From Acanthopleura granulata (lineage: Eukaryota; Mollusca; Polyplacophora; Chitonida; Chitonidae): a DNA stretch of 64,000 nucleotides. Made by a program: the position numbers and the translations under genes. Location: assembly GCA_016165875.1 (NCBI GenBank), contig JABBOT010000080.1:50393527-50457526 (forward strand), in the 5' to 3' direction. Shown in pieces: positions 20,547 to 33,799 of the stretch. Position 1 is the first letter of the stretch. The number at the start of each line of letters is the position of its first letter. The notes below the pieces were generated by a model that was not told the DNA's origin, searched no databases, and saw nothing but the letters and a program-made list of their open reading frames with translations.

Positions 20547-22960
20547 CTGATAAAACATCAATATTCATTTATTGACATATGTTGCATTTGATTTGTGGTG
20601 CTCTTCTTTGCATTATCCAGAAACCTACATGAAGGCACTCAGGTTTATGGTTTTAAGAAACCGACGGCGGGAAGTTTACAGGAACCAATTGTTACGGTGG
20701 CTACAGAGCCCTTTTAGTGAGTTGGGCTGTTTGACATCGAATTTACTGTAAACTTTTGTCATCTGTTCTAAATCGGTTCTTGACAGAGGTCAAGTACGCG
20801 TGTCATCGTTATATGCTGTTAGAAAGAGGTTAGGTATAAAGGTATGTCATAGACGACAGACTTTATCCTGTGTCCCCAGATAACTGCCAAGATTGCCCCG
20901 ACAATCGCGAGACTGCAGATAAAGCCAGCCAATCACTTACCGTCGTGCCTTGGGTAGATGGGCCCGCTACTTTGGTAATTTTCTCCGAGATCTGCTCGAC
21001 CGTCTGCCCGCCCTTCTTCTTTGACAGCTCCTCCAGAAGTTTTTTGAATTCGTCAAAATTAATTTCTCTGGAAAATACGCTTAAATTTCAGCGAACTTAC
21101 ATAATTACACAATGGCATGCATTTACACATTTTATTTATGTTTTGTTAGACTTCTAAAGCCGCAATTGATCGACAGAGAAACATGTTGTAGAGCAATAGG
21201 TCTGTGTTTGATAATGTTGGTAACTTGTAATGATTAGATTTACTTCTCCTAAATTTTAGATCCTCCGAAAGTTTCAATCATCCTCATTCTCATGAGGAGA
21301 TTGCTGTTTTAATTATTTAATTATTATTATTTTGAGGTACCGGTATGGCCTTCTTAAGGCTTTACCATTTCTCTAGTGTGTTTTATGTTTACTAATTGAA
21401 ACGCACATTTCAACACATAGTATATAATTTTACACACACTTTTGACCGATTGTTTTGATTTGTTTATCTGATTTGTGGTTAACAATGTCACTTTTAAGCA
21501 AGTACCAAATATTTACAGTATATTTATTTTTATATTAGCGTATATATTTCTGTGTGCCGTTTTGCTTTCTGATCCGAGTTTCAGTATGTAGTGTTAATTC
21601 CAGAGCAGATTTAGAAGCACCAGTATTTCCCTGTCATTTATCTGTTCTTTACATATCCATACAGTTCTGTTATTACAACATAATTGTTATCTACGCTGTA
21701 AATGGGTTCTTGTGTCCTGTATTGGGTTGAGTAAACTGATTCCAGGGTATTTGCTAGAAACAAAGATGGTAAAATGAGAGAGAGTGCTTATGTTCCATAA
21801 TAAGATGGTAAATCATGGCCTTAGGGTCTATGTCATATAATCCACGCTTGATAAACAAGCTAGTGTACGCTTTAAATAACAATTGATGCATGACAGAACG
21901 GTCTTTGTACACAACTTCGCTAAAATTTTATAACTCAAAGGTTTACAGAAAAAAGTATACTCGATAAAGTACATAAAATTAGGATGCAAGCACAGATGTG
22001 TGGGCTGTCCTTTTGTGTGTAATAATAAGTGCTATATTAAGCACATAAAATTGGGATGCAAACATATATGAGAGACCTGTCCTTTTGTGTGTAATAATAT
22101 GCTAAAGTACATACCATTGGGATGTAAGCACAGATAAGTGGGTTGTTTTTTGTGTGTAATAATATGGTAGAAAATACGTGAAAATTGGATGCAAACACAG
22201 ATGAGTGGGCTGTGCTTTTGTGTGTAATAATATGCTAAAGTACATATCTTTAGGATGTAAGCACAGGTAAGTGGGTTGTTGTATTTTTGTCTGTAATAAT
22301 GTGCTAGATGAAGTATATAAAATTAGGATGCAAACACAGATGAGTGGGCTGTTTTTTTGTTTGTAATAATATGCTAGATGAAGCACATAAAATTACGCCT
22401 TTTTGTGTGAAATGGCGACTCGGAGCCAAGTAGGAATGAACACCAGACTACAAAACTCCATCACAACGGCAGGAATGAACACCAGACTACAAAACTCCAT
22501 CACAACGGCAGGAATGAACACCAGACTACAAAACTCCATCACAACGGCATGAATGAACACCAGGCTACAAATCTCCATCACAACGGCAGGAATGAAAATC
22601 AGACAACAAAATTTCATGGCAAGGGCAGGAATGAACCACAGGCTACAAAACCCCATCATAACGGCAGGAATGAAAAGCACACTACACAACTTGGACCCCA
22701 ACTTTGGAGACGAAGATTTCTCATCGTTTATAATTATTAAATTCCTAGTTCACTTACTTGTGCGTCTTTTGTTTTACTTTACTGAAGGCGATATCTACGT
22801 CGGCACTGGAGTATTTGGCGCCTGCTCCGGTGGTGACTTTAGCTTCTCTCAACATTTTGTTACACGCTGACGTTGTCATCGTGGTTTTTGTGGGGTTCCC
22901 AAAGCGGCAGTACTTGTCGAACTGGCTCTTCAGGGACCCTCCACCGCCTTCCGCACTCAT
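20343..22960 (-). CDS. TPPP: Tubulin polymerization-promoting protein (p25-alpha family)
   Basis: Three coding exons (22960-22758, 21067-20941, 20546-20343) join in phases 2 and 0 to give 177 residues, the usual length of short invertebrate TPPP proteins. The p25-alpha domain covers nearly all of it. The N-terminal FDKYCRFG and [13 protein letters not shown] correspond to the F.kF...G and DVDI.FsK.K blocks. The middle has [17 protein letters not shown]. The C-terminal block [25 protein letters not shown] and [14 protein letters not shown] is the most conserved signature. TPPP proteins bind tubulin, bundle microtubules and are found in ciliated or neural cells. There is no long disordered N-terminus like that of vertebrate TPPP1, so it resembles TPPP3. 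The start has A at -3 and sits just after an acceptor-like CTAAG. Confidence 0.96.
20941..21067 (-). CDS. TPPP: TPPP coding exon 2
   Basis: The acceptor TTTTCCAG supplies one base to complete a Lys codon, followed by [14 protein letters not shown] and an Arg/Lys-rich helix. The donor ACG|GTAAGT is in phase 0. Confidence 0.94.
21960..22400. repeat. ~62-bp minisatellite in TPPP intron 1 (about 7 copies)
   Basis: Units share TACATAAAATTAGGATGCAA and GTGTGTAATAATATGCTA, with variable length of about 60-70 bp. Confidence 0.9.
22431..22690. repeat. 39-bp minisatellite in TPPP intron 1 (about 7 copies)
   Basis: The unit contains AGGAATGAACACCAGACTAC and CTCCATCACAACGGC. The first three or four copies are nearly identical, the others are diverged. 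Because 39 is a multiple of three, it yields a spurious 13-residue peptide repeat on the minus strand. Confidence 0.93.
22758..22960 (-). CDS. TPPP: TPPP coding exon 1
   Basis: Begins at ATG 22960-22958 with a Gly-rich start, then [13 protein letters not shown]. It ends CAA|GTAAGT in phase 2 after FSKVKQK. 67 full codons plus two bases. Confidence 0.95.
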
Positions 22961-23269
22961 GATTGTCTCCCCTTTCTTAGATTATGCCAGAAAAAGAAAT
23001 AGTTCAAATAAACATCTTTGCGTTTTAGAAATGTGAAGAAAGTAAAAGTAACGTGTTTCAGTAAGGTAAACATCTATGATTTAACTGCAATCCATCGAAT
23101 AGATATACTGGTCATGATATCTGTTCTACAGACAAATGTAGATGTCGTAGTCTAATTTCCTGTATTTCAAGTCCATTTCAACATTGTTTTCGTCACCCTA
23201 TGGAGGACCGATCCCAACACGGATGTAATTATAGTGCCGGTCTTATGGAAAGCCATAACGAAGATTCCA

Positions 23270-23860
23270 AACGATATACTGACACCTTTGCACTGAAGTC
23301 CGACCCAATCACAGCACACGGACACCTTTATATTGACGCCCTACCCAGTCACGATGCACGGAGGCCTTTGTGCGGAACCCAAATATCATGGTACACAGAC
23401 GCCTTTATAATAACGCCCCAACAAATCTCGGCACAATGAGACGTTTGTGATGACGCCCCACACAATCACGGTACAATGACACATTTATGCTGACATCCCA
23501 CCCAGTGACGGTACACAGACATCTTTATGCTGATGCCCACCCAATCATGATACATCGACACCTTTATGCTGACGTCTTACCCAATCACAGTATACTGAAA
23601 CCTTTTTGCTGGCGTCCAACCCAATCATGGTACACTGACACCTTTATGTTCACTTCCCACCCAATCACAGTACTCCTACACCTTTATGCTGGCGTCCAAC
23701 CCAATCATGGTACACGGACACCTTTACGCTGCCGCCCCAACCGATAATGGCACACTGACATCTTTATGCTGACGTTCCATCCAATCATGCACGGTACACC
23801 GACACCTTTATGCTGACATCCCACCCAGTTATAATACATTACCGCCTTTATGATGAAGTT
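23270..23860. repeat. ~40-bp minisatellite (about 14 copies)
   Basis: Units centre on CCCAATCATGGTACACTGAC and ACCTTTATGCTGACG. Located between the TPPP start codon and its possible first exon. Confidence 0.9.
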
Positions 23861-24580
23861 AAATAAACTGAAATACACATCTCTTGTCTCAGTTGCATAA
23901 TAATATGACTGTCAGCGACGACTGCTGCAGAGTTTTTTTCCAATATATTACATCCTCATTTCATGCAATAACCAATATGATTTGAGCGGAAATAAATAGG
24001 TTGTGTAAGTTAAGTGCAATTCCATGTATATCTACTTTGAGTGTGAAATAAGTGTGATATCAGTGTGATGACAAAAATGTCGACCGGAATCAAATTAAGC
24101 CAACCACTGACATTTTGTCAAGATACCACTAAATATTACCGACGAGTATGCCACGGACATTCATTACACTACATTTCAGGCCACAAGTCAGCGAATAGGC
24201 CTAACTGACTGCGGAAGTAAACATGAAATCTATTGGTAAACGGGATCGCCCCAGTCCATTCTGTTCACCCTTGTCCCTGTTCCTGTAAACAGGCTAGATT
24301 TGGGGATGTGCGCTCTCATCGTTATTTGCAGAGATGCTTCATCCACATATAGACAAATGGACACACCCATGACGCCGACCAGGATGTCTGATGGATCGGT
24401 GATGTTATTTAGACATAGCTGGTGCAGACATCTGGGGAGCTCGGGTATAGGGTTGCGAGGCACAAGGAGAAGCATTAATGCATGGTATCATCAGTGCCAT
24501 TCATCGGTTGACTTTGATGATTCAGGTTTTGCTCGACGTATATCCCTTAATGTAATGTAAACAAAACACTGCTTACTCAC

Positions 24581-24700
24581 GAATAAGGCACGAGATGTCG
24601 ACTGGCCGCCCGCGCCAGATGTGATGATGGGGATGACCCGTGTGTCACTACGCGCTCGGAATTAGGGCAACATCCGGGACTTTAGCAGATCTCCAACTCC
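24581..24700 (-). promoter_or_regulatory. TPPP: Possible non-coding first exon and promoter of TPPP
   Basis: A strong donor TTC|GTGAGTAAG (minus strand, boundary at 24581/24580) follows a GC-rich stretch that stands out from the AT-rich surroundings. The TPPP start codon is preceded by a pyrimidine tract and an AG 15 bases upstream, consistent with a 5' UTR intron. The upstream limit is arbitrary. Confidence 0.3.
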
Positions 24701-25009
24701 TCTCTCCCCCGGGACAAGATAGAAATCAGAACGAGTCCTGACGCGGAAGGCAACCATCGATTTTTTTCTCATCCAAGCCAGATCGTGTTGTGGCCAACAT
24801 AATATTAGTTGTAACTGGTCGTGCGATACGTGGACTCCATTGATGGTATGACTATGGTTTGTACGCGACAGAAGGCCAGAGTTCTGCTAGTAACTCTCCA
24901 GCATTAATATACCGACAAAGCACCGCTGACTGGCTATCAAACGGGACAGAAGGATTGGAGTTGAAGGATTAATCATGCATGCTAGTTCAGTATTTAAATT
25001 AAAATATTT

Positions 25010-26400
25010 GCATTTGTTGTAGTGTATCACGAGTATATGCCTTCTGTACCTCATACACATGTATGGGCTTTATACCTCATAACTGACAGGCATTTGTTGT
25101 GTATTATGCACGTATATGGGCTCTACACCTCGTAACTGCCCGGCATTTGGTTTGTATCATATATACCCTTGTATGAGCTCTACACATCATAAGTGATAGA
25201 CATTCGTTGTGTATTATGTATACATGTTATGTGCTCTACACTTCATAACCGATAGACATTCGTTGTGTATTATCCACATGTATGGGCTCTACGCCTCATA
25301 ACTTACAGGCATTCGTTGTGTATTATGTACACACATGTATGAGCTCTACATATCATAACCAACGGACATTTGTTGTGTATTATGTGCACATGTGTATGAC
25401 CTCTACACCTCATAACTGACAAGTATTGTATTGTGTCATGTACACACGTATTTTCTTACTGCACCTTAGTTGTGACAATCAGTGCTGTGCATCATGTATA
25501 AAAGTGCATGGGCTCTAAACGTGTACAGTATTTAAGAAGGAATATTTGCTGTATGATGTACATACATATCTGTAACAACCATTGTTGTGTATCATGTACC
25601 AACGTGTATACGTCTTGCACCTCATGACTGAAACTTCTCGTTGTGTATCATGCACCCACGTGTATGCGTCCTGCACCTCATTACTGAAATTTCTTATTGT
25701 GTATCACGCGCCCACGTGTATGTACCGTGCACCTCATTACTGGAATTTCTTGTTGTGTGTCATGCACCCAAGAGTATGCGTCCTGCGCCTCATTACTGGG
25801 ATTTCTTGCTGTGTATCACGCGCCCACGCGTATGCGTCGTGCACCTCATTACTGGAATTTCTTGTTGTGTATCATGTACCAACGTGTATGCGTCCTGCAC
25901 CTCTTTACTGGAATTTCTTGTGTATCATGCACCAACGTGTACGCGTCCTGCACCTCATGATTGGAATTTCTCGTTGTGTATCATGCACCCTCGTGTATGC
26001 GTCCTGCACCTCATTACTGAAATTTCTTATTGTGTATCACGCGCCCACGTGTATGTACCGTGCACCTCATTACTGGAATTTCTTGTTGTGTATCATGTAC
26101 CAACGTGTAATTGTCCTGCATCTCATTACTGGAATTTCTTGTGTATCGTGCGCCCACGTGTATGCGTCATGCACCTCATTACTGGAATTTCTTGTTGTGT
26201 ATCCTGTACCAACGTGTACGTGTCCTGCACCTCTTTACTGGAATTTCTTGTGTATCATGCGCCCACGTGCATGCGTCGTGCACCTCATTACTGGAATTTC
26301 TTGTTGTGTATCATGCACCCACGTGTATGCGTCCTTCACCTCATTACTGGAATTTCCTGTGCAGCATGCGCACACGTGTATCCGTTCTACATCTCAGTAG
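25010..26400. repeat. 56-62-bp minisatellite, two subfamilies (about 24 copies)
   Basis: Left part (25010-25560): about 60-bp units with CATTCGTTGTGTATTATGTA and GGGCTCTACACCTCATAACT. Right part (25575-26400): 56- or 53-bp units with TTGTTGTGTATCATGCACCC and CGTCCTGCACCTCATTACTG. The two are recognisably the same sequence diverged into subfamilies, with the right part more homogeneous. The unit has no stop in any plus-strand frame, so long open frames run through all three. Confidence 0.93.
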
Positions 26401-26825
26401 TGACGCACAGTGCTGTACCGATCAAATTTCCTGACATTCCCATGCATATCCCAGTATGTACGTCAATGTGTACACCCCTGGAGATATAAAATGCCATCTG
26501 TACACGGCACACACGTGGACATAGGTCCGAAATGTCACAGCCATCAGTGAAACGCTGTCGTCGGCAATGAGCCGAGTCCTGTGTCCTCGTCGGTATCTAT
26601 GAGGTTACCGATGGATAACGAGCTATATTTCATGTACATTCACACATGCTACGCTACGCTTTGTACTGAACATAATGTAGATTAAAACAGTTAGATTTAC
26701 AGTGCAAGGCTATATACTGTCTGTGCTAATACAAAACCAAACACTCACTGTCCGGTACAACCTACGTTGCTGTGCGACTGTTACATGCTAAGTATCCTCT
26801 TCCGTTTTGTGTGTGAGATTCATAT

Positions 26826-26850
26826 AGGCCTATATAGGCCTATAGGCCTT
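26826..26850. repeat. TATAGGCC palindromic cluster
   Basis: Three overlapping TATAGGCCTATA-type palindromes lie about 17 bases left of a long-TIR element. Confidence 0.8.
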
Positions 26851-26866
26851 TTCATCTTCTCACTCA

Positions 26867-27641
26867 TATTCAGCTCTGTGTAAAATCACTCATGCTCATT
26901 AACGAAATTGCTCTTTGTCACTGACACATGTATCCTTATTATTGCAAAGAAAATGCAGAAAAAATACTTTTCTAATTTATAATTGTTAAACTCCATAGAC
27001 TTGTTGTCAACACCGACAACTCATTGTCTCGGGTGAAGTCATAATTATTCAAATATCTGTGGCATACTGGCCAATGGACGTGAAGAGTAATTTGTCGGCT
27101 TTATAATAGCAGCACCCAATGCGGTTAGAACAAACTCCTATACATTTACAAAACCTAGTATGGGAATACACTACATTGTTGGTTTATTACAGAATTTCCT
27201 AACACTGAAATCTGAAGCCTTACTGTTGTGAGATTCTATAGCTACAGGCCAAAAAATAAATCTCATATTTTAAGGTTATATTAAACTAAACCAGGAAAAG
27301 GATTTCAAGAATGACAGCGTGACAAACAGGGTTTACAATGAAGTCGATCACTTTTTAGATAACTGGTGTTGCGCTCCATGAAAACATGCAGGTCAGCCCG
27401 TTACCCAGCATACCTCGTCAGTTTGAAAAATTGTGACGTCACTAGAGGCAATGCAGTCTTCGTCTGGAATAAGGCTTATGGAGTTTAACATTATGACTTA
27501 CAAAAAGTGTTCTAACTGCATTTATCTTGCTATAATATGGAATTCCAACATCTTATTATGCAGCACTTGTGTTGTTGAGTGTCACTGACTAATGGCAATT
27601 TGTGAGGTGACTATGAGTGATTATAAAGAGAGCTGAATATA
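26867..27641. mobile_element. Long-TIR non-autonomous element, copy 1
   Basis: The left ~200 bases and the reverse complement of the right ~200 bases align imperfectly. Matching landmarks from outside inward are ATTCAGCTCT, AATCACTCAT, GTCAGTGACAC-like, ATTATTGCAAAGA-like, AATGCAG and GTTAAACTCCATA. The central part has no coding frame. A diverged second copy near 35594-36385 shares the same order of landmarks over about 0.75 kb. This architecture fits a foldback-like or MITE-type DNA transposon. No family name is known to me. Confidence 0.75.
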
Positions 27642-27834
27642 TGACCGGTTAAAAAAATGAATGATTTTGGTTCAACGCTACATCGGCAGTGTTTCAGCCA
27701 TATCCTGGCGAGAAAAACAGGCTATAAAGCCACAAACATATATGTCGTGCAGCAAGTGCGGTACGACCTGTGCATACAAAAGCTAACACGCCACTCGTGT
27801 CCTCATGAACAGTGCACAGTTACCATTCAGTGCG

Positions 27835-28000
27835 TGGAGCTAACATGTCGTACATGTATACAGCTGACACAGGGAGCACGCAGATTACGTGTGATGTACA
27901 TATGTAGTTGACCTGCGGTGCACGTAGCTGACATACGGTACACACTGGCATTGAGGATGTGTAGCTAACGTGCGGTACGGACACGCGGCTGGCGTACTAC
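27835..28000. repeat. Degenerate ~30-bp repeat
   Basis: Diverged units with GTAGCTGACATACGGTACAC-like content, about five copies. Confidence 0.55.
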
Positions 28001-31000
28001 ACCTTGGAATAATTTTAAGCACTTCCATACACACTGTGGTGATAGTGGTTACTGGGAAGGTCGCTAAATTTAATGGAGAGCAAAAAAACAAAACCCTTTC
28101 GAATTCTTCGTAGATAATTCATTCACAAGCGCTGAACCACACTCTAAATTGCCGGATATATTTGTGCCTTGAATATCGCGGCTACTTCAAGGCTTTCACA
28201 CGTAAATATCATTTTTTTTATACCACAGCCATGCCATTTCTCAGTATTTGGAACTGGTGTTCGCGTTACCATGGCCATATGATCATTATGCTAATTTATC
28301 GTTGTAACTAGAAATTAACCCTTACGGAAAAGGCTACCATCATTAACAGCAAGTTTAGATTAAGACACAATATACATCCATGTCAAAAATTGCACTCTCA
28401 TAATCGGATAAATCAACTTGAACGCATGCACCGTCAAGCCGAGATGTGTAAATGGCGGGAGGCACATGCGTCTGTAAGCCATACAGAGCTTTGTGAAGAA
28501 AGCCTTATCTTCGTCAGCTTGCATCGCCCCGTGAAATTGGCATTTGTGCACAGCGGCAAACAGGAAATCACGGATAATTACTTACCAAGCATTCATTATT
28601 TTCATTCAGATTTAGCGAATCATAAGTGCTGAAACATACACGGCACGTTCTTGTCAGTCAAGGGTCACAGGGTAGTGTCAATATCCCGCATGAAAAGGGA
28701 GTTTTAATACAGAGAGAAATCGATACACTTGGGAAATACATGCGCAGTGTGAAAGTAGGCCCAAATCAAACATACAGTCACAATGCGCATAAACTAGTGA
28801 ACAGACACAGAGCGCGTGGCTTTCTTCGTTTACACAAAAATCCATTTTCCAGAATATACATTGACTGTGATACAGGGAAAATGTCTACATATGGGCCATT
28901 CGGGACTTAGGAGGATATAAAACGGCAATAGCACTGTTCTCTTTTAACGAATCAGGCGTTATAAAGTATATTTATTAGTCCGGATGTGCCTTTCATGGTC
29001 ACTATGCACCACAGGGGTGAAAAAAAAGTATGGAACAGAAACACCCTTTGTTAAGACTAATTTTACGGTGTAATAAAATGCATTATTTTTTCATGTACTT
29101 GATCATAATATATGTGAGGCAAATAGGTGATGCGTCGAGCATTAAGTCTATTAAGAAAAATTTCAGAGCATTCAGGAAACAAATCTTGATGTGCACTTTA
29201 TGAGTCAGTCATGTAATAAAAATACATCATACAGGCCTCTGTAAAGAAACTTCACCATCCCAGGCGGCTTAGACAGCTGTTTCTGGGTAACAAAACGGAG
29301 ATTTCAGCAGCAGGTGTTTTGTATAAACTGAACTCGTGTCGGTTTCAACACATCAACATGTACATCGTTCATCGGCGAATGAAAAAAATGTCTGGTAACG
29401 CCAAATAGCACTGCCAAAAACTGGCTTCTTGGTTGAAACCAAAAGTAATATGTATTTGATACGGCTTCACAAAAGGTCGCTGCTTAAGTAAACACTGGCT
29501 TCTGTTCAGTCCAGAGAAGACGAAGCGTATTCCTACAATGCACAGTATCGGACTGGTTCTCAAGGATATTCCCTGTATATCTACAAATACCAGGCGGCTC
29601 AGGATGCCTGCCCATACACATGTATATTACAAATGTGTTTACATCTAGGTCACAGGTTGTAATTCCATGGCAATCGGCACACACGTACGTGCTGCTTGAG
29701 AACGGCGACATGTATACAGCTAGGCGAATAGAAGCGTTTGTTAGAAAATGTGAGTTTACATCTCTGTAAGTTCACTGTATGGCTACACAACACTGAGCAG
29801 GGAGTTCACATATAAACGCGCTCAGGAATGGCTGTAATCGTGTATATACCACAATGGAGGAGGAAATTAATGAAAATATTTATAAGGTTATAAATACACC
29901 GACCGCTAATTATTCCCTAAAACCGATCAAATGTCTGGTAGCAATACCTTACGCACTTTGGTGCAATACGAACGAACCTGCTGTCAATAAAGACAAGTCA
30001 TATGGAAATATACAAGCATAACTACTATGTACTATACTAGCACAGTTATCAGTCCTACACATGAAAATGTGTGCTGTTGTCGAGTAGATAAAGCATAGCG
30101 TGCACATCAGTATGGTGTGTTCCTCTAAAACGCGGAATTTTCCTCTGTCCAATGCTCTGGCCGTCTTTCTGATAAGGGATACAGTGAAGAATTCGGTGAG
30201 GGATTTGGCTGGTTATACGCCTCTCTTACTCCCACGATATTGTTGCGAGCAACTATATCCATCGTGAAACACGCCACCGCCCCGACATCTGTCATATCAC
30301 AGACAATTCATGATTTTAAAAAATGACCTAGTTATACCACATTGCAGCTTAAAATTGTGACACTACTATGTCACCTGCCATATATGAAGATGAGATATAC
30401 TTACAGAGTGGTAGTCTTTAATTTGTAACGCGGGCTGGGATTCACGGCGTAGTTGCGTGCTGTATACAAGAGGGGAGACCGAGCGATGTGGCTTCGTGGT
30501 GCTATCAGAATGAACTCCGGGTGATGTATGAGAAGTGTGACAGCCTCGCCAACTCGATCAGCGATGATTCTCACGGTATCAACCACTCTCACTGCCTCGG
30601 TTAGTCCGCGCAGGGCAGGCCTTTAAACAGAATGGCTTCCTTTTCTCACTCAGCGACAAGAAGCGGAGCTGCTGATTTTATGTCTCAATAGGAAAGCATA
30701 TAAAACCAGCCAGCGATTGTAAGAAATACGCTCGACCAGTATTTCTGTGCTGCTACCCTATTTTCTCGTGTTATCCATACACGCACATATGAGAGTGTCG
30801 ATGATTTGCCCAGTGTATGCACATCTGATGGCGAAGTGATGTACAGAATTAGGCCACGGGGATGTGCCCAACACTGCTCGCGCTCGCTGCTTCCAGACTG
30901 ACCTGCCAATCATCGCCCGTCTTACTGACGTCATATTAGCCCATGTATTTACCGCCGCCAATGTTCCTCCGTGAAGGAACATGCTGAGAGACAAATACCG

Positions 31001-31832
31001 ATATCCACAACTCGATCACTATCCACTCAACCCAGATTAGGATGTGCTCTGGCACTATCGAGTACGTCAATGAGATCGGATTAATCATGTTAATACAGAC
31101 CACCACTAAATTCCAGTTTTTGAATGCATTCATATGTCTTTAAAAGCCTGAAACATGAGTGACAGTGTATCTTATTTAGCTGACCTTATTGAACCTTGCT
31201 TACTCTTTAGTTGTCTTTCATTGTAAGGAGTGCATATGCATTTCATATGTATGTATGCTTGTGATTTTGCGTCGCGCTTAGCAATTTTTCAGTCATTTAA
31301 CGACGATGTGTATTTCGTGTACTGTATGGGTGATTCAAAAGAATGTAAGATAGCTATATATTAGAGATCTAACGTTCTGTATAACGCCAAAACATGGCAT
31401 TACCCTACTACCTTTTACCTTCTTTCATTATAAGTACAAAGATATACTGCGAACAAAATTAAGACACCCCAGTTAAGTTCATAGTTCGCTAGTAGATGTT
31501 AGTTGACTTGTTACATAAGTGCATTGTGGGTTTGACACTGAAGTATGTAATAACACAGAATATGTTTTTAAGACGACTCTATCTCACACTGACTATTCCA
31601 AGTAAAATAGCTGCTATTTTTGCAGGCTAGGTATAGTTGAAAACTCTAATTGAAGGCATTCTAATGACATAGGAGGTGTGCAGAAGTTGTCAAATGATAA
31701 TCAGTATAAATATAATCTATGTTATGATATGTACTCGGTTATGTCAGGTAGCCGAATGAGATAGACTTGTAGGTTTGTCAGGCATATCGAATTACACATT
31801 CACATGTATCAGTGTGATTGAGCAGCAGCATT

Positions 31833-31895
31833 GTTTATTTATTTCTTTATTTATTTGGTGTTTGATGTCCTACGTCAGGATAATTACGATCAGGA
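31833..31895 (-). mobile_element. Truncated SINE tail (family A)
   Basis: TTTATTTATTTGGTGTTTGA and the following CCTACGTCAGGATAA resemble the reverse-complemented 3' end of the SINE copies at 11460 and 36384. Only about 60 bases remain. Confidence 0.45.
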
Positions 31896-31929
31896 ACCCC
31901 GCGTGACAGACAACTAATTCCATGCTTGA

Positions 31930-33070
31930 GCTCAGAGTGTTACGAACCTATCGCTAGATATACGATGAGTTCTCAAATGCGAACGCAGATAGTTATGAAC
32001 CTGTCATAAGAAATACAACCAGTTCGAAAATGCGAACTTAGACCGCTATGAACTTATCGCAAGATATACTTAAACAACCAGTTGTCAAACGAGAATTCAG
32101 AATACTGTGAATCTATCAGAAAAATACAACCAGCCCTCAAATGCGAACTCTGAATGCTATGAACCTATCACAAGATATACATAAGCAACCAATTGTCAAG
32201 CTCAAATTCAGAATGCTGTGAACCTATCAAAAGAAATGCAACCAGTTCTGAAATGCGAACTCAGAATGTTATGAATCGATCACAAGATTTACAACCAGCC
32301 CTCAAATGCGAACTCTGAATGCTATGAACCTATCACAAGATATACATAAGCAACCAATTGTCAAGCTCAAATTCAGGATGCTGTGAACCTATCAAAAGAA
32401 ATGCAACCAGTTCTGAAATTCGAAATCAGAATGTTATGAATCGATCACAAGATATACACCCGGCTCCTCAATGCGAACTTAGAATATTATGGACCATCAC
32501 AAGATGTACATGAACAACCAATTATCAACAGAATGCCATGAACCTATCAGAAGAAATACAACGAGTTGTCAAACGTGCACTTAGAATGTTATGACCCCAC
32601 AATAAATACAATTCAGCTCTCAAATGCGAAATTAAAATGCTATGAACCTATCACAAGAAATAAAACCAACTCTCAAACGAGAATGCTATGAACCTGTTAC
32701 AAGAAATGCAACCAGTTCTGAAATGCAAACTCAGAATGCTATGAACCGATCACAAGATATACATGAACAGCCAGCTCTCAAATGCAAACTCAGAATGTTA
32801 TGAACCGATCACAAGATATACATGAACATCCAGTTGTCAGAACTCAGAATGTTATGAACCGATCACAAGATATACATGAACATCCAGTTGTCAGAACTCA
32901 GAATGTTATGAACCGATCACAAGATATACATGAACATCCAGTTGTCAGAACTCAGAATGTTATGAACCGATCACAAGATATACATGAACATCCAGCTCTC
33001 AAATGCAAACTCAGAATGTTATGAACCGATCACAAGATATACATGAACATCCAGCTCTCAAATGCGAACT
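31930..33070. repeat. 54-bp minisatellite with higher-order structure
   Basis: About 20 units share CAGAATGTTATGAACCGATC and CACAAGATATACATGAAC. The left half is diverged and shows a ~163-bp three-unit block repeated at about 32149 and 32311. The right half (32787-33055) contains four or five nearly perfect 54-bp copies, which create an 18-residue peptide repeat in one open frame. Confidence 0.93.
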
Positions 33071-33799
33071 TAGAACCTTAACCTAATGAGTTTGTCTCAG
33101 CTGTCTCAATCTGTTTGGTTGTAACGAGAGCTACTCCGAACTGCTGGCATGCATGAGATGAAGGCTTAAACATAGCTTGGAAGACAGTTAAGGCTGTCTT
33201 ACATGAAGTCCTTTGAGGTTAATCTTCTACTCCAGCACTCTTAAAAGTGCAACTGGAAAGTGACACATGGAGTCAGTTACTTGCTGAACGCCATTGGTTT
33301 ACTCTGGGCACTCGAGTTTTCTCCAACCATCTAATGGCAGATGTACGAGTGAGTGAAATATTTTTGATTACAATGTTATCGACATTAAACACCTGATCAC
33401 GCAGTCAATCGATTTATTTGAAGCCTGCACTATGTGGTTAATGTTTTTGAGAAGTGTGGATGTTGTATCCAACATAAGATGACTATAGGACCAACTAATG
33501 AAACAACCTTAGCACATCAATACCATCACATTAGTTTTGATTCATTTATGATTTTATGACCTCAGCAGCTCAAGGTAGCTGTTCACTACATGGTGGAGCA
33601 TTCTGTGAGATATCATTGACAGTGGATTGCCAGTTTATCTGAAGTCAACTTCAGAAAGATCGTCTCATTTGCCTACGATGTTGAGCTGTTTTCAAAGTAT
33701 GCTCATCCGTGAATAATTGAGTTGGACCGGCATGATGAAGAGAAACATACATGTGTTAGGATGTGGTGGGCTGAACATGTATGGAAAGTGACATAAAAT

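Noticed and set aside
25582..26489. Long overlapping open frames of 272 and 282 codons
   Set aside because: They are three-frame read-through of a 56-bp minisatellite without stops; no start context, no conserved domain.
28390..28910. Two consecutive plus-strand frames of 80 and 94 codons
   Set aside because: No domain, no splice sites that join them in frame, no homopolymeric or repeat explanation needed.
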